Positions 38,053 to 48,164 of a DNA stretch of 64,000 nt are shown here, in pieces. Source of the DNA: Saprospiraceae bacterium (lineage in GTDB: Bacteria > Bacteroidota > Bacteroidia > Chitinophagales > Saprospiraceae); the NCBI GenBank assembly GCA_020629515.1, contig JAHDDE010000002.1:134010-198009 (forward strand), written 5' to 3'. Each line of letters begins with the position of its first letter. The first letter of the stretch is position 1. A program made the position numbers and the translations under genes. The notes below the pieces were generated by a model. That model was not told the DNA's origin, made no database searches, and was given only the letters and a program-made list of their open reading frames with translations.

Positions 38053-40448
38053 AAGCTTTTTTAATTTCAATTGCTGTTTTCTTTATTTCAATATCTATCG
38101 CAGCTCAGACCATCCAGAATGGGTTTTTCGACTTCTCTTACGCTGAGGATGAAGGAAAGATCTATCTATTAATTGATGACGAAGATCTAGATAAACAATT
38201 TCTATATGTGAACGCGCTATCAGCAGGATTAGGATCCAATGATATAGGATTGGATAGAGGCCAGCTGGGAAGTGAACGAATAGTAAGTTTTAAAAAAGCA
38301 GGAGAGAAGTTGCTGATGGTTCAGCCCAATCTGGATTATCGAGCAATTAGCGACAATGAATTAGAGCGTAAAAGTGTGGAAGAGGCTTTTGCTAAATCTG
38401 TCTTATGGGGATTTAAGATTGGCGATAAAGAAGGAAATCGATATAAGATCGATTTGACCGATTTCTTAATGAGAGATGCGCATGGGGTATCTCAACGACT
38501 TAAGCGATCTAAGCAAGGAAGCTTTAAACTGGATAAAAGTAGATCTGCTGTATGGATGGATCGAACTAAGACCTTTCCTGATAATACAGAATTTGATGTA
38601 CTCTTGACATTTACAGGTCACGCTGAAGGAAGGTATGTGAGATCAGTAACTCCTAGTGCTGATGCCATCACCTTGCATCAACATCATTCCTTTGTAAGGT
38701 TACCAGACGATAACTATCAGCCAAGGAAATTTCATCCTTATGCAGGGTATTTTCCTATGTCCTTTTATGACTATGCTGTTGCTATAGAAGATGATATCGA
38801 GCAGCGATATATATATAGACATAGATTAGCTAAAAAGGACCCAAGTGCTCAAGTTAGCGAACCAGTAGAGCCTATCATCTATTATATGGATCCTGGATGT
38901 CCAGATCCCGTTAAATCTGCTCTGATGGCTGGGGCAGCTTGGTGGGATCAAGCCTTTCAATCTATAGGCTATGCGCCTGGTACTTTTCAGATTAAAGAAT
39001 TACCGGAGGGAGCGGATATGCTGGATGTAAGATATAATGTGATCCAGTGGGTGCATCGCAGTACACGAGGGTGGTCCTATGGAGCTTCTGTATCTGATCC
39101 AAGAACTGGTGAGATCATTAAAGGTCATGTATCACTTGGTTCTCTTAGAGTTCGTCAGGATTTTCTTATTGCTCAAGGATTATTATCACCCTATGCCGAG
39201 GATGATGATAACCATGATCCGATGTTGGCTTTAGCCTTATCAAGGCTCAAGCAATTAGCGGCACATGAGGTAGGACATACCATTGGTTTGGCCCATAATT
39301 TTGCAGCCAGCTACAATGATAGAGCCTCGGTTATGGATTATCCACACCCTTATGTAACCATGGATGATGCTGGCAGGATAAGCTTTGATCAAGCCTATGA
39401 TGATAAAATCGGGGATTGGGATAAGTTCACTATTGGATATGGTTATCAAGATTTTGCTGATGATATTGATGAAGATGAAGCGCTTAACGAGATGATTAAT
39501 CAGGCTCAATTGGATGGATTTCTCTTTATTTCTGATAGCGATGCTCGACCAGCAGGTGGAGCACACCCCAATGCTCATTTATGGGATAATGGTGCTGATC
39601 CTGTTGAGGAGCTGAATAGATTAATGGGTATTAGAGCCAAGGCTCTTAGTCAATTAGGAGAAAATAGTATTACAGAGGGTACACCTATGAGTGAGTTAGA
39701 AAAAGTATTAGTACCTATCTATCTTTTGCATAGATATCAAGTTGATGCAGTATCAAAGTTAATAGGAGGGTTAAACTATCAATATCATGTTAAAGGGGAT
39801 GTGATGAATCATAAGGTAACACCTGTTGATTACAAAATTCAGAATAGAGCAGTCGAGTCTTTACTTAATACGCTTTCATCACAGCATCTCAGATTGCCAT
39901 CAAATCTATTAAGATTGATACCTCCACCGGCATATGGATATCCACGGAGTAGAGAGACATTTAACAGTAAAACTAATCTGGCCTTCGATCCTTTGTCCGT
40001 TGCTGAAAGTCATATACACATGACTTTGCAGTTTATGCTGCATCCAGATAGATTGGCGAGGATACATCGTCACGGGGCGACAGGTATGAGTGTCGTAGAG
40101 TTGGAGCCCTTTTTAGACCAAATAGTCGAACATCTATTCGCCATGAAGTCAGAAGATTCTTACGATCAAGAGCTCAACCAATTGGTTCAGAAGATATTAG
40201 TGACACACTTGTTGCAATTGTCAAGTGACTCAAGTGTGGATATCAATGTGGCAGCAGTGGCCCATCACGCTCTACATAAGGTTGGAGATAATTACTTAAA
40301 GAATTCATCAATTGCTCATAACTATTATCTGATGGAACTTATCAATCAATCGAAGATACATGGAGATGATTTTAGTCTACCAAAAATAAGTAATATGCCT
40401 CCTGGATCGCCAATAGGTTGTGGTATGATGGATCATCTGAAACCATAA
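38049..40448 (+). CDS. Zinc-dependent metalloprotease (DUF5117/DUF4953-like)
   Basis: Signal peptide; AAHEVGHTIGLAHNFAAS zinc-binding HExxHxxGxxHN; SVMDYPHPYV. Start refined. Confidence 0.9.
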   Translation: MKAFLISIAVFFISISIAAQTIQNGFFDFSYAEDEGKIYLLIDDEDLDKQFLYVNALSAGLGSNDIGLDRGQLGSERIVSFKKAGEKLLMVQPNLDYRAISDNELERKSVEEAFAKSVLWGFKIGDKEGNRYKIDLTDFLMRDAHGVSQRLKRSKQGSFKLDKSRSAVWMDRTKTFPDNTEFDVLLTFTGHAEGRYVRSVTPSADAITLHQHHSFVRLPDDNYQPRKFHPYAGYFPMSFYDYAVAIEDDIEQRYIYRHRLAKKDPSAQVSEPVEPIIYYMDPGCPDPVKSALMAGAAWWDQAFQSIGYAPGTFQIKELPEGADMLDVRYNVIQWVHRSTRGWSYGASVSDPRTGEIIKGHVSLGSLRVRQDFLIAQGLLSPYAEDDDNHDPMLALALSRLKQLAAHEVGHTIGLAHNFAASYNDRASVMDYPHPYVTMDDAGRISFDQAYDDKIGDWDKFTIGYGYQDFADDIDEDEALNEMINQAQLDGFLFISDSDARPAGGAHPNAHLWDNGADPVEELNRLMGIRAKALSQLGENSITEGTPMSELEKVLVPIYLLHRYQVDAVSKLIGGLNYQYHVKGDVMNHKVTPVDYKIQNRAVESLLNTLSSQHLRLPSNLLRLIPPPAYGYPRSRETFNSKTNLAFDPLSVAESHIHMTLQFMLHPDRLARIHRHGATGMSVVELEPFLDQIVEHLFAMKSEDSYDQELNQLVQKILVTHLLQLSSDSSVDINVAAVAHHALHKVGDNYLKNSSIAHNYYLMELINQSKIHGDDFSLPKISNMPPGSPIGCGMMDHLKP

Positions 40449-40492
40449 ATCAGGAAAATAATAGTATTAAAAAAATCAGGGAATTACGATAA

Positions 40493-41050
40493 ATGATAAT
40501 TACGATATCTGGAGATATAGGAAGTGGAAAAAGTACTTGTGGTAGGCTACTTCAAAAGAAGTTAGATTTTGACTATTTGTCTACCGGTGCCATCCAGAGG
40601 AAGATTGCGGAAGAGATGGGAATTACCACATTAGAGCTTAATCTCCTATCTGAAAAAGATACTTCAATAGATGATAAAATAGATAATCATACTCGTGAGT
40701 TGAATGAATCTCAACAAAACTATATAGTCGACTCAAGATTGGCGTGGCATTTTATTCCATCTTCATATAAGGTTTTTCTCTCCTGCCAAGATGAAATAGC
40801 GGCTCACAGGATATTCAATGATGAAGGGCGAGTATCGGATGAAAATTCAAAGACTGTTTTGCAACTCCTTGATAAAATAAAGGATCGAAGAAAAAGTGAG
40901 AAAAGACGATTCTTGCAGAAGTATGGGATTGACTTTGAAGATCTTTCTAATTATGATCAGATTATTGACTCTTCATTTTTTACTCCCGAAGAAATCGTTA
41001 CAATGATACTTGATGGCATCAAGATGTATCAAGGCAGTGATATGGATTAA
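40493..41050 (+). CDS. Cytidylate kinase-like P-loop kinase (archaeal CMK-like)
   Basis: MIITISGDIGSGKSTCGRLLQKKLDFDYLSTGAIQRKIAEEMGITTLELN; VDSRLAWHFIP. Confidence 0.75.
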   Translation: MIITISGDIGSGKSTCGRLLQKKLDFDYLSTGAIQRKIAEEMGITTLELNLLSEKDTSIDDKIDNHTRELNESQQNYIVDSRLAWHFIPSSYKVFLSCQDEIAAHRIFNDEGRVSDENSKTVLQLLDKIKDRRKSEKRRFLQKYGIDFEDLSNYDQIIDSSFFTPEEIVTMILDGIKMYQGSDMD

Positions 41051-41469
41051 ATAAATCTATTCTTCAGCTGAGGATCAGGTAGTATACACTGCTCCGCTTT
41101 ACCAAACCATTGATATCTGTTTCTTGCAATCCATCGGTAGATTGTATTCCTGACCTTGACAGGAATTAGTGCAAGTGGCATGAGCAATAACCATATACCG
41201 CCAAGAATTTTGATGATTCTGAAGGTTACATCAGATTGTGTATAGAGCTTACCTTGATCTAATAGAGCCACCGTAGTGATCTCTTGATCCATCTTAAGTT
41301 GTTTGCGGATGGATTTACCATTGTCTTGTTGAAGAGCGCAAAAAAGAAACTGTTCTTTTTTATCCACCTTGATCAAGAATTGGACAAAACCATCACAAAG
41401 GATGCATTGTCCATCATAATATAGTATTGGACTATCCTTAGATAGTGCTAATTGATTTTGGTAGTCCAT
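41047..41469 (-). CDS. DCC1-like thiol-disulfide oxidoreductase family protein
   Basis: PILYYDGQCILCDGFVQFLIKVDKKEQFLFCALQ: DCC/DUF393 DGxCxxC motif. Confidence 0.88.
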   Translation of the reverse strand: MDYQNQLALSKDSPILYYDGQCILCDGFVQFLIKVDKKEQFLFCALQQDNGKSIRKQLKMDQEITTVALLDQGKLYTQSDVTFRIIKILGGIWLLLMPLALIPVKVRNTIYRWIARNRYQWFGKAEQCILPDPQLKNRFI

Positions 41470-41500
41470 AATATTTTGTTCTACTGTAGAATGGTACTCA

Positions 41501-42868
41501 TTAAGTGAATATAGCTTCCATTAACTCTTCTACCTTTCCAATGGTTTTGACATGAATATGGTTGAACTGACTGGAGTCGATTTTTTTATGATACTTTGAT
41601 ATAAATATTTGATCAAAACCTAATCTCGCAGCTTCCTGTATTCTTTGTTCTATTCTATTGACAGACCGAACCTCTCCAGATAAACCAATCTCTGCGGCAA
41701 AACTTATTTTCTTGTTTATAGGTATATCATTTAAAGAAGAAATAAGAGCTGCCATCACGGCTAAGTCGATGGCAGGGTCTGTCACCTTGATGCCCCCAGC
41801 TATGTTGAGGAATACATCATTTTGGCTAAAATATAGCCCACATTTTTTTTCGAGAACTGCGAGAAGCATGCTCATTCTTCTCACATCAAATCCTGTAGTA
41901 GACCGTTGTGGTGTACCATAGATGGCAGTTGACACTAATGCCTGAGTTTCTATCATCAATGGCCTTGCTCCTTCCATAGTGCATGCCACGGCACTACCGC
42001 TGAGATGATCTTCAGATTGAGACAAGAGAAGTTCTGAAGGATTGTTAACGGGCCTAAGACCACTTTGTTCCATCTCATAAATGCCTATTTCATCTGTTGA
42101 GCCAAATCTGTTTTTTATTGTTCTCAGTATCCTATACACATAGTTCCTGTCTCCTTCAAATTGTAAAACAACGTCCACTATATGTTCTAATATTTTAGGT
42201 CCCGCAATGCTTCCTTCTTTATTGATATGACCTATAATGAAGACGGGTATATTAGTATGCTTGGCAAATTGTTGGAGCTTGGAGGTACACTCTTTTATCT
42301 GACTGACAGATCCCGCTGTACTATCGATCTGTTTGGTATAAACCGTTTGGATAGAGTCGATCATGAGCATCTGTGGCTTACTATCATAGGCAATGTCTAA
42401 AATTTTATCTAAGTCAATTTCGGCAAGAATAGAGCAATGTGGATTATGTCCTGCGATTCTTTCGGCTCTCATTTTAATCTGATAGGGGCTTTCCTCACCT
42501 GAGACATAAAGCACTTTGGCATTTGCTTTAGTGGCTAATTGAAGCATAAGAGTTGACTTGCCAATACCCGGTTGTCCTCCAATTAGTACTATGGACCCAG
42601 GAACAATCCCACCACCTAAAACTCTCGAAAGCTCTTTGTCAAAATCGATAATGTATCTCGATATGTTAGGGGCGGTAATCTGTGTTATTGGGATCGGTCT
42701 ATTATCATCCTTCGAAAATTTTGATTTGACTGCCGCTTTACTCGAAGATTTATTAACAACTTCTTGAGGCTTTAAAGTATTCCACTCTCCGCAAGAAGAG
42801 CACTTACCTTCCCATTTTACGAACTGTGCATTGCAGTTGGAGCAAACATGTATAGTTTTTGTTTTCAC
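41501..42868 (-). CDS. radA: DNA repair protein RadA
   Basis: Zn finger CSNCNAQFVKWEGKCSSCGEWNT; GGQPGIGKSTLMLQLA; KNRFGSTDEIG; Lon-like C-terminal domain. Confidence 0.97.
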   Translation of the reverse strand: MKTKTIHVCSNCNAQFVKWEGKCSSCGEWNTLKPQEVVNKSSSKAAVKSKFSKDDNRPIPITQITAPNISRYIIDFDKELSRVLGGGIVPGSIVLIGGQPGIGKSTLMLQLATKANAKVLYVSGEESPYQIKMRAERIAGHNPHCSILAEIDLDKILDIAYDSKPQMLMIDSIQTVYTKQIDSTAGSVSQIKECTSKLQQFAKHTNIPVFIIGHINKEGSIAGPKILEHIVDVVLQFEGDRNYVYRILRTIKNRFGSTDEIGIYEMEQSGLRPVNNPSELLLSQSEDHLSGSAVACTMEGARPLMIETQALVSTAIYGTPQRSTTGFDVRRMSMLLAVLEKKCGLYFSQNDVFLNIAGGIKVTDPAIDLAVMAALISSLNDIPINKKISFAAEIGLSGEVRSVNRIEQRIQEAARLGFDQIFISKYHKKIDSSQFNHIHVKTIGKVEELMEAIFT

Positions 42869-43049
42869 GATGTATATGAAAAGTTGTTATGAATAATTTG
42901 ATTTTTTTTATTTATTTTCGACAAAAGATGTGGCTTTTGAAAATTGGTACGTCTTAGTATTGTGAGGAGTGATCAAGAGATGTAAGTTATAAAAGAGAAT
43001 AAAAGATATTTAAAGATAGATTGTTTTCAATTGGTTTTTTGGGGTTATG

Positions 43050-43078
43050 CAGGGTACTTTTTGTACCCTGTTTTTTTT
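43050..43078 (+). terminator. Strong intrinsic terminator in + orientation with no + strand gene upstream
   Basis: CAGGGTAC-TTTTT-GTACCCTG-TTTTTTTT; the tail abuts the minus-strand dksA-like stop codon. Confidence 0.75.
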
Positions 43079-43430
43079 ATGCGCATTTAATGCATCTATC
43101 GCTCTCAGGCATAAGCATTAGCCGTTTAGGATTTATGGATTGTTTACAATTTTTGCATTGTCCAAATCCAGGATTATCCACTTTTGATAAAGCTACTTGA
43201 AGTTTAGCTAATTTCTTTCTCCGATTTCTTAGACTGGCTTCGACTACACTTTTGTTATTGATAGCATCCATTCTGCTTATCCTTCCAATAGAATTTTCGG
43301 GCGCTACGGGAGCGGCACTTTCTTCCATTTGAGCAATTTCAGATGTCAACTTTTTAATCAATTGTCTTATTTCCTGCTTTAATATTTTGATTTCTTCTTG
43401 TTTCATCAATTCTAAATTATTAATTTTCAA
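43077..43430 (-). CDS. TraR/DksA family zinc-finger transcriptional regulator
   Basis: DNPGFGQCKNCKQSINPKRLMLMPESDRCIKCA C4 zinc finger. Confidence 0.88.
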   Translation of the reverse strand: MKINNLELMKQEEIKILKQEIRQLIKKLTSEIAQMEESAAPVAPENSIGRISRMDAINNKSVVEASLRNRRKKLAKLQVALSKVDNPGFGQCKNCKQSINPKRLMLMPESDRCIKCA

Positions 43431-43446
43431 TCAGTTATGACAACCT

Positions 43447-43749
43447 GTGTATATGAGTCAATGTAGATGGACTTTTTATGATCCTAATGAAGGTACCCAA
43501 ACTTTGGGGCTATATCATGGTGATGAGTCAGGACATGTCATGATATATCTCAATGAGCAAGTTGTAATTATTGACTTTGAAGTTCATCAAACAAAGTCTT
43601 ATTCGCTCATGTTTAATCAATCTCTGTTGGAATTAAAACTCAATAAGATAAACGGAGAATTCTTATATAAATTTGAAGGTACCCGAGTGAATGAGGCTAA
43701 ATCATCGCTTGATAGGATTAAAAGTCTCTTTTCTTTTCCTTTTTCTTAG
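43447..43749 (+). CDS. Hypothetical protein
   Basis: 100-aa ORF in a consistent slot upstream of scpB; no recognised domain. Confidence 0.55.
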   Translation: MYMSQCRWTFYDPNEGTQTLGLYHGDESGHVMIYLNEQVVIIDFEVHQTKSYSLMFNQSLLELKLNKINGEFLYKFEGTRVNEAKSSLDRIKSLFSFPFS

Positions 43750-43786
43750 ATTATTGATCACTTTACATTTTGATATAGATACTGAA

Positions 43787-44362
43787 ATGAATAGTACTAA
43801 AGATAGAGTTGACCTATATATTGAGGCTCTTATTTTTGCCGCAGAATATGCGCTGTCGGTCGAAGAAATAAGATCTGCCACTAATAACACCTTTGGACAG
43901 AAGTTTTCTATTAAGGATATAGAAAAACATTTATCTACAATATCCGCCAAATACGAAAGTGATGAATTTGCGATACACTTGATACCTATAGCACAGGGAT
44001 ATATGTTTATGACCAAATCAAGATATCATAAAATCATAGGAGATTATCTAAGACAGAATGAAAAAAAGAGATTATCCAAGTCTGCTATGGAAACACTGTC
44101 AATTGTAGCTTATAAGCAACCTATAACTAAGTCTGGTATCGAGAGTATAAGGGGTGTTGGTTGTGATTATGCTGTTCAGAAGTTATTAGAAAAAGAGCTA
44201 GTGGAGATAAAAGGAAGACATGAGGGTCCAGGAAGACCATTGTTATATGGTACTACAATTAAATTTTTAAACCATTTTGGGATCAAGGATACTAAAGAAT
44301 TGCCGAACCTTAAGGAGTTCGAAACTGTTGAAAATACTATTGGAGAAGAAGTAGAAAGCTAA
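43787..44362 (+). CDS. scpB: SMC-Scp complex subunit ScpB
   Basis: VDLYIEALIFAAEYALSVEEIRSAT..., AMETLSIVAYKQPITKSGIESIRGVGCDYAVQKLLEKELVEIKGRHEGPGRPLLYGTT. Start refined. Confidence 0.95.
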   Translation: MNSTKDRVDLYIEALIFAAEYALSVEEIRSATNNTFGQKFSIKDIEKHLSTISAKYESDEFAIHLIPIAQGYMFMTKSRYHKIIGDYLRQNEKKRLSKSAMETLSIVAYKQPITKSGIESIRGVGCDYAVQKLLEKELVEIKGRHEGPGRPLLYGTTIKFLNHFGIKDTKELPNLKEFETVENTIGEEVES

Positions 44363-44365
44363 AAA

Positions 44366-44890
44366 ATGAAAGGAGTATTAGTAAATAAGGTGGCTCAAAG
44401 TAGTTTGGAGACTATTAATTTGGAGAAGTATTATCCAGTCGCAATGGTAAATGAATTGGATATAGCAGACTATCTCTTTAAAGGATTAATATTAAAGGAA
44501 AAAGATTTTAGAAGCGCCCTAAAAGAATTGGATTGGAGTATATATGCTGATACTACCTTGTGTGTACACTGTTCTACTGATGCCATTATCCCAGTATGGG
44601 CGTATATGCTGATCAGTACCTATGCAGAATCTTACTGTAAGACTATTTATCAAGGTAGTCCGTCAGAGTTTATTAAGTTTCATTATTACAAAGTGTTGGC
44701 TGAGATAGATTATGATCAGTACCAAGATAGTAGAGTGGTTATCAAAGGATGCAGTGACAAGCCTGTCCCACCCGCTGCTTATGCTTATATAACTGAGAAG
44801 TTAAAGCCTTTTGCCCAAAGTATTATGTATGGAGAACCATGCTCTACCGTACCAATATTCAAGCGACCTAGGAAGTTGAAATCATCCTAA
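44366..44890 (+). CDS. DUF2480 family protein
   Basis: INLEKYYPVAMVNELDIADYLFKGLILKEKDFR..., CSDKPVPPAAYAYITEKLKPFAQSIMYGEPCSTVPIFKRPR. Confidence 0.82.
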   Translation: MKGVLVNKVAQSSLETINLEKYYPVAMVNELDIADYLFKGLILKEKDFRSALKELDWSIYADTTLCVHCSTDAIIPVWAYMLISTYAESYCKTIYQGSPSEFIKFHYYKVLAEIDYDQYQDSRVVIKGCSDKPVPPAAYAYITEKLKPFAQSIMYGEPCSTVPIFKRPRKLKSS

Positions 44891-44944
44891 ACAAAATGTT
44901 GGTACATTTTTAGTATTTATATTATTTCATCTAAACTTCTAATT

Positions 44945-45850
44945 GTGAAAAGATTATTTACTCAATACGCTTTATTAGGTACGTGTGTTTTTTCTTTTTT
45001 GGTTTTTTTGTCTTCTGCAGATAATAAGATAGCGAGAGTAGATAATTCACTTCATAATATTGCACAGATCGTCCGAGCTCCTGATATCAATAAGCAATTT
45101 GATTGGGCGGGTGAGATATTACCATTTACAGCTGATGCTAAGGAAAGATTGGATAGAGAACTTATGGTCAATACTTATTACCATTCTAGCACACTACAAG
45201 TATTGAAATTAGCTAATAGATACTTTCCGACTATTGAAAGAATTTTAAATGAACATGGTATTCCAGAAGATTTTAAATATTTAGCAGTGGCGGAGAGTGG
45301 CCTTCGACATGTAAAATCCCATGCCAATGCAAAAGGATTCTGGCAATTTAGAAAAATGGCTGCCAAGGAATATGGATTAGAAGTAAATGATGAAGTTGAT
45401 GAAAGATACCATATAGAAAAGTCTACCCGAGCGGCCTGCAAATACTTGTTATGGCTTAAGAGCAAGTTTGGTACTTGGACTAATGCATCTGCAGCATACA
45501 ATGTGGGACCGACAAACTTCAAAAAAGAGATGACCATACAGGGTGAATCAAATTTTTATGATATGAATTTGAATCAAGAAACGAGTAGATACATTTACAG
45601 ACTGGTAGCGATTAAGGAGATAATGACTAACCCAGAATCTTTCGGATTTTATATAGAAAGTCAAGAAAAATATCCGCCATTAGATAATTTTTATGAAGTC
45701 AAGGTCGATAAATCTATTAAGAGCTGGGGAGACTTTGCTCACGAACATGGTATCACCTACCGAGAGCTTAAGAGATACAACCCTTGGTTAAGAGACAACC
45801 ATTTGACTGTTATTAAGAATACTTACATGATCAAGATTCCGAGATCTTAG
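44945..45850 (+). CDS. Lytic transglycosylase with C-terminal LysM-like segment
   Basis: GIPEDFKYLAVAESGLRHVKSHANAKGFWQFRKMAAKEYGLEV..., NASAAYNVGP; LysM-like FAHEHGITYRELKRYNPWL. Confidence 0.9.
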   Translation: MKRLFTQYALLGTCVFSFLVFLSSADNKIARVDNSLHNIAQIVRAPDINKQFDWAGEILPFTADAKERLDRELMVNTYYHSSTLQVLKLANRYFPTIERILNEHGIPEDFKYLAVAESGLRHVKSHANAKGFWQFRKMAAKEYGLEVNDEVDERYHIEKSTRAACKYLLWLKSKFGTWTNASAAYNVGPTNFKKEMTIQGESNFYDMNLNQETSRYIYRLVAIKEIMTNPESFGFYIESQEKYPPLDNFYEVKVDKSIKSWGDFAHEHGITYRELKRYNPWLRDNHLTVIKNTYMIKIPRS

Positions 45851-45851
45851 A

Positions 45852-46766
45852 TTATAAACTGAATTTAGTTAGATTGACAAATCTTTCTACTCGACTATTA
45901 ATTTCTTCTTTAGTAAGTGATTTTATTCTGTAGTTAGAAAAATCTTCAACTACGAAGGAAGCCATAACGGAACCATGTATTATAGCTCTTTTCATATTTT
46001 CAAATGAGGTATCTCCAGTCATAGCGATATAACCTAAAAATCCTCCAGCAAAACAATCTCCAGCTCCAGTAGGGTCGATTACATTCTCTAGTGGAAGGGC
46101 GGGAGCAAAAAAGACATTATTTCGATCAAACAGAAGAGAGCCATGTTCTCCTTTTTTAATAATTAAGTATTGAGGGCCCATTTCGAATATCTTTGCAGCA
46201 GCCTTGACTAATGAATGCTCTCCGCTTAACATTCTGGCTTCTTCATCATTGATGGTCAGTACGTCACAAAGTTTGATAGCCTCCAATAATTTATCATAAG
46301 CACTATCAATCCAAAAGTTCATCGTATCTAAAACCACTAATTTAGGTTTAGAGCTCAACTGCTTCATGACACTTATCTGTATGTCTGGAGTAAGATTACC
46401 CAAAAGTATATATTCAGAATTTTTGTAGCTGTCTGGTAAAATAGGGTCAAACTCGCCCAAGACATTGAGATCAGTAGTAAGAGTTACTCTGTCTATCATA
46501 TTTTCTAAATATCGGCCAGCCCAAAAGAAGGATTTCCCCCCAGCTACAGTTTTCAATCCCTCAAGAGATACTCCTTTATTGGACAAATCGTCTAACTCTG
46601 ATTGTGGAAAATCATCTCCGATGATTGAGACAAGATTAATGTCTTTAGTAAAATAACTTGCTGCATAGCTGCTATATTGGCTAGACCCGCCAACTACCAT
46701 ATCAACATTGCCATGAGGTGTCTCGAGAGAATCAAACGCCACTGTACCAACTGTAAGAAGACTCAT
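45852..46766 (-). CDS. PfkB family carbohydrate kinase
   Basis: GGSSQYSSYAASYFTKDINLVSIIGDDFP, TINDEEARMLSG, DPTGAGDCFAGGFLGYIA. Confidence 0.93.
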   Translation of the reverse strand: MSLLTVGTVAFDSLETPHGNVDMVVGGSSQYSSYAASYFTKDINLVSIIGDDFPQSELDDLSNKGVSLEGLKTVAGGKSFFWAGRYLENMIDRVTLTTDLNVLGEFDPILPDSYKNSEYILLGNLTPDIQISVMKQLSSKPKLVVLDTMNFWIDSAYDKLLEAIKLCDVLTINDEEARMLSGEHSLVKAAAKIFEMGPQYLIIKKGEHGSLLFDRNNVFFAPALPLENVIDPTGAGDCFAGGFLGYIAMTGDTSFENMKRAIIHGSVMASFVVEDFSNYRIKSLTKEEINSRVERFVNLTKFSL

Positions 46767-46782
46767 TATTTGAAGTTTTGCG

Positions 46783-46790
46783 CAAATGTA
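46783..46790 (-). promoter_or_regulatory. -7 element TACATTTG for the PfkB-kinase gene
   Basis: TAnnTTTG 16 nt upstream of the start codon. Confidence 0.5.
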
Positions 46791-46897
46791 AAAACTAATA
46801 GCATAAACATTGGAGGTATCGGTGGAATGTCATTACTTTGTTGAACTGAGGTAGAATATATCCTCAGCAAAGAAAACTACACTAAATTTTTAAAATT

Positions 46898-47101
46898 ATG
46901 ACTTATTCATTTTTAGCATTCTTAGGAGGAACAGAATTGATGGTTGTGGCTTTTATCGTTCTCCTTTTATTTGGAGGAAAAAAATTGCCAGAATTAATGA
47001 AGGGATTGGGTAAAGGAATAAGAGAATTCAATAGTGCAAAGGCGAATATAGAAAGTGAGATAAAAGAGAGCATGAAGGAAATAGATGATACTTCCAAGTA
47101 G
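46898..47101 (+). CDS. tatA: Sec-independent translocase TatA/TatE subunit
   Basis: [39 protein letters not shown]. Confidence 0.96.
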   Translation: MTYSFLAFLGGTELMVVAFIVLLLFGGKKLPELMKGLGKGIREFNSAKANIESEIKESMKEIDDTSK

Positions 47102-47148
47102 TATCCTTCTCTGACAAGGTCAGTCTAAACAATAAAAATCTCTTTTCT

Positions 47149-47655
47149 ATGATCAGGTCAACCTTGTTATTTTTCTTTTTGTCCATGTTCACTTCCTTAT
47201 GGGCTCAATCAGAGACCATGTACACCAAGCTTGATTCTTGTATGTTAGTATACAGGGATGCGGTATTGTCAGAAGATATCGATCAACTTATCGCTCTTAC
47301 TCATCCTAATATCATTAAACTCGCCGGAGGACAAGAATTTGTGCATAATTCCTTCTTAGAAGACACAAAGATGTATCATGAGATGCAACTTCGGCTGGAT
47401 AAAATGCAGACTAAAGGAGAATCAAAAATCATTAAATCAGGAGAAGAATTACATGCTTTAGTCCCATATGTAAAAGAATTTATCACGGTTGATGGGAGTA
47501 ATTATAAAGAGGAAAATTTTTATCTGGCTGCCTCAGTAGATATGGGTATGACCTGGACTTTCGTGGACATGAAAAAGTATGATAGTGAAAGCATTAGGGT
47601 ATTTGTGCCAGAATATAATGGGAGATTGGATATTTTCTTAAATCTGAACAATTAG
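47149..47655 (+). CDS. Secreted hypothetical protein (possibly NTF2/SnoaL-like)
   Basis: Signal peptide LWAQ; YRDAVLSEDIDQLIALTHPNIIKLAGG. Confidence 0.55.
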   Translation: MIRSTLLFFFLSMFTSLWAQSETMYTKLDSCMLVYRDAVLSEDIDQLIALTHPNIIKLAGGQEFVHNSFLEDTKMYHEMQLRLDKMQTKGESKIIKSGEELHALVPYVKEFITVDGSNYKEENFYLAASVDMGMTWTFVDMKKYDSESIRVFVPEYNGRLDIFLNLNN

Positions 47656-47660
47656 TCTTT

Positions 47661-48164
47661 TTACCACCACTTAAAAATTTCTGGAGTTGTAACCCACTGG
47701 CTCCAAGACTGGTTATAAGTATGTAGCGTATCCGTTAAGATTCGCTGATCATTTACGATAGGAAATCCGCAGTTCACCCACTCGAAGATGCTACCGTATA
47801 AATTATGGACTTCCTGAAATCCAGAGGCAATTAATTTTTCACCGATTTTTTCACTTCTATATCCAACAGAGCAGTAGATTATGATGGGTTGCCCCTTTGG
47901 TATATCCTTAACCAAGGACAGTCCAAATGTTTTAAAGCCTACGTGAACAGCATTTTCTATATGACTGACTGTATATTCATTGATTTCGCGACTATCTAAG
48001 AACAAAAATGAATCTCTCTTGGCATAGGCATCTTCTACTGATATAGTAGGAACAGAAAAGTCCAATAGACCGATCAATTCTTCATTGAATTTATCATTTC
48101 TGACATCTTGACTAAAGCCAATGAAATAAACAAGCGATAATATAGCGATCAATCTTTTTTTCAT
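47661..48164 (-). CDS. Secreted rhodanese-like domain protein
   Basis: LFLDSREINEYTVSHIENAVHVGF..., IIYCSVGYRSEKIGEKLIASGFQEVHNLYGSIFEW with active-site Cys. Confidence 0.92.
   Translation of the reverse strand: MKKRLIAILSLVYFIGFSQDVRNDKFNEELIGLLDFSVPTISVEDAYAKRDSFLFLDSREINEYTVSHIENAVHVGFKTFGLSLVKDIPKGQPIIIYCSVGYRSEKIGEKLIASGFQEVHNLYGSIFEWVNCGFPIVNDQRILTDTLHTYNQSWSQWVTTPEIFKWW

Noticed and set aside
43691-43786. N-terminal extension of ScpB (MRLNHRLIGLKVSFLFLFLRLL...)
   Set aside because: Overlaps the upstream ORF; the conserved ScpB N-terminus starts at the ATG at 43787.
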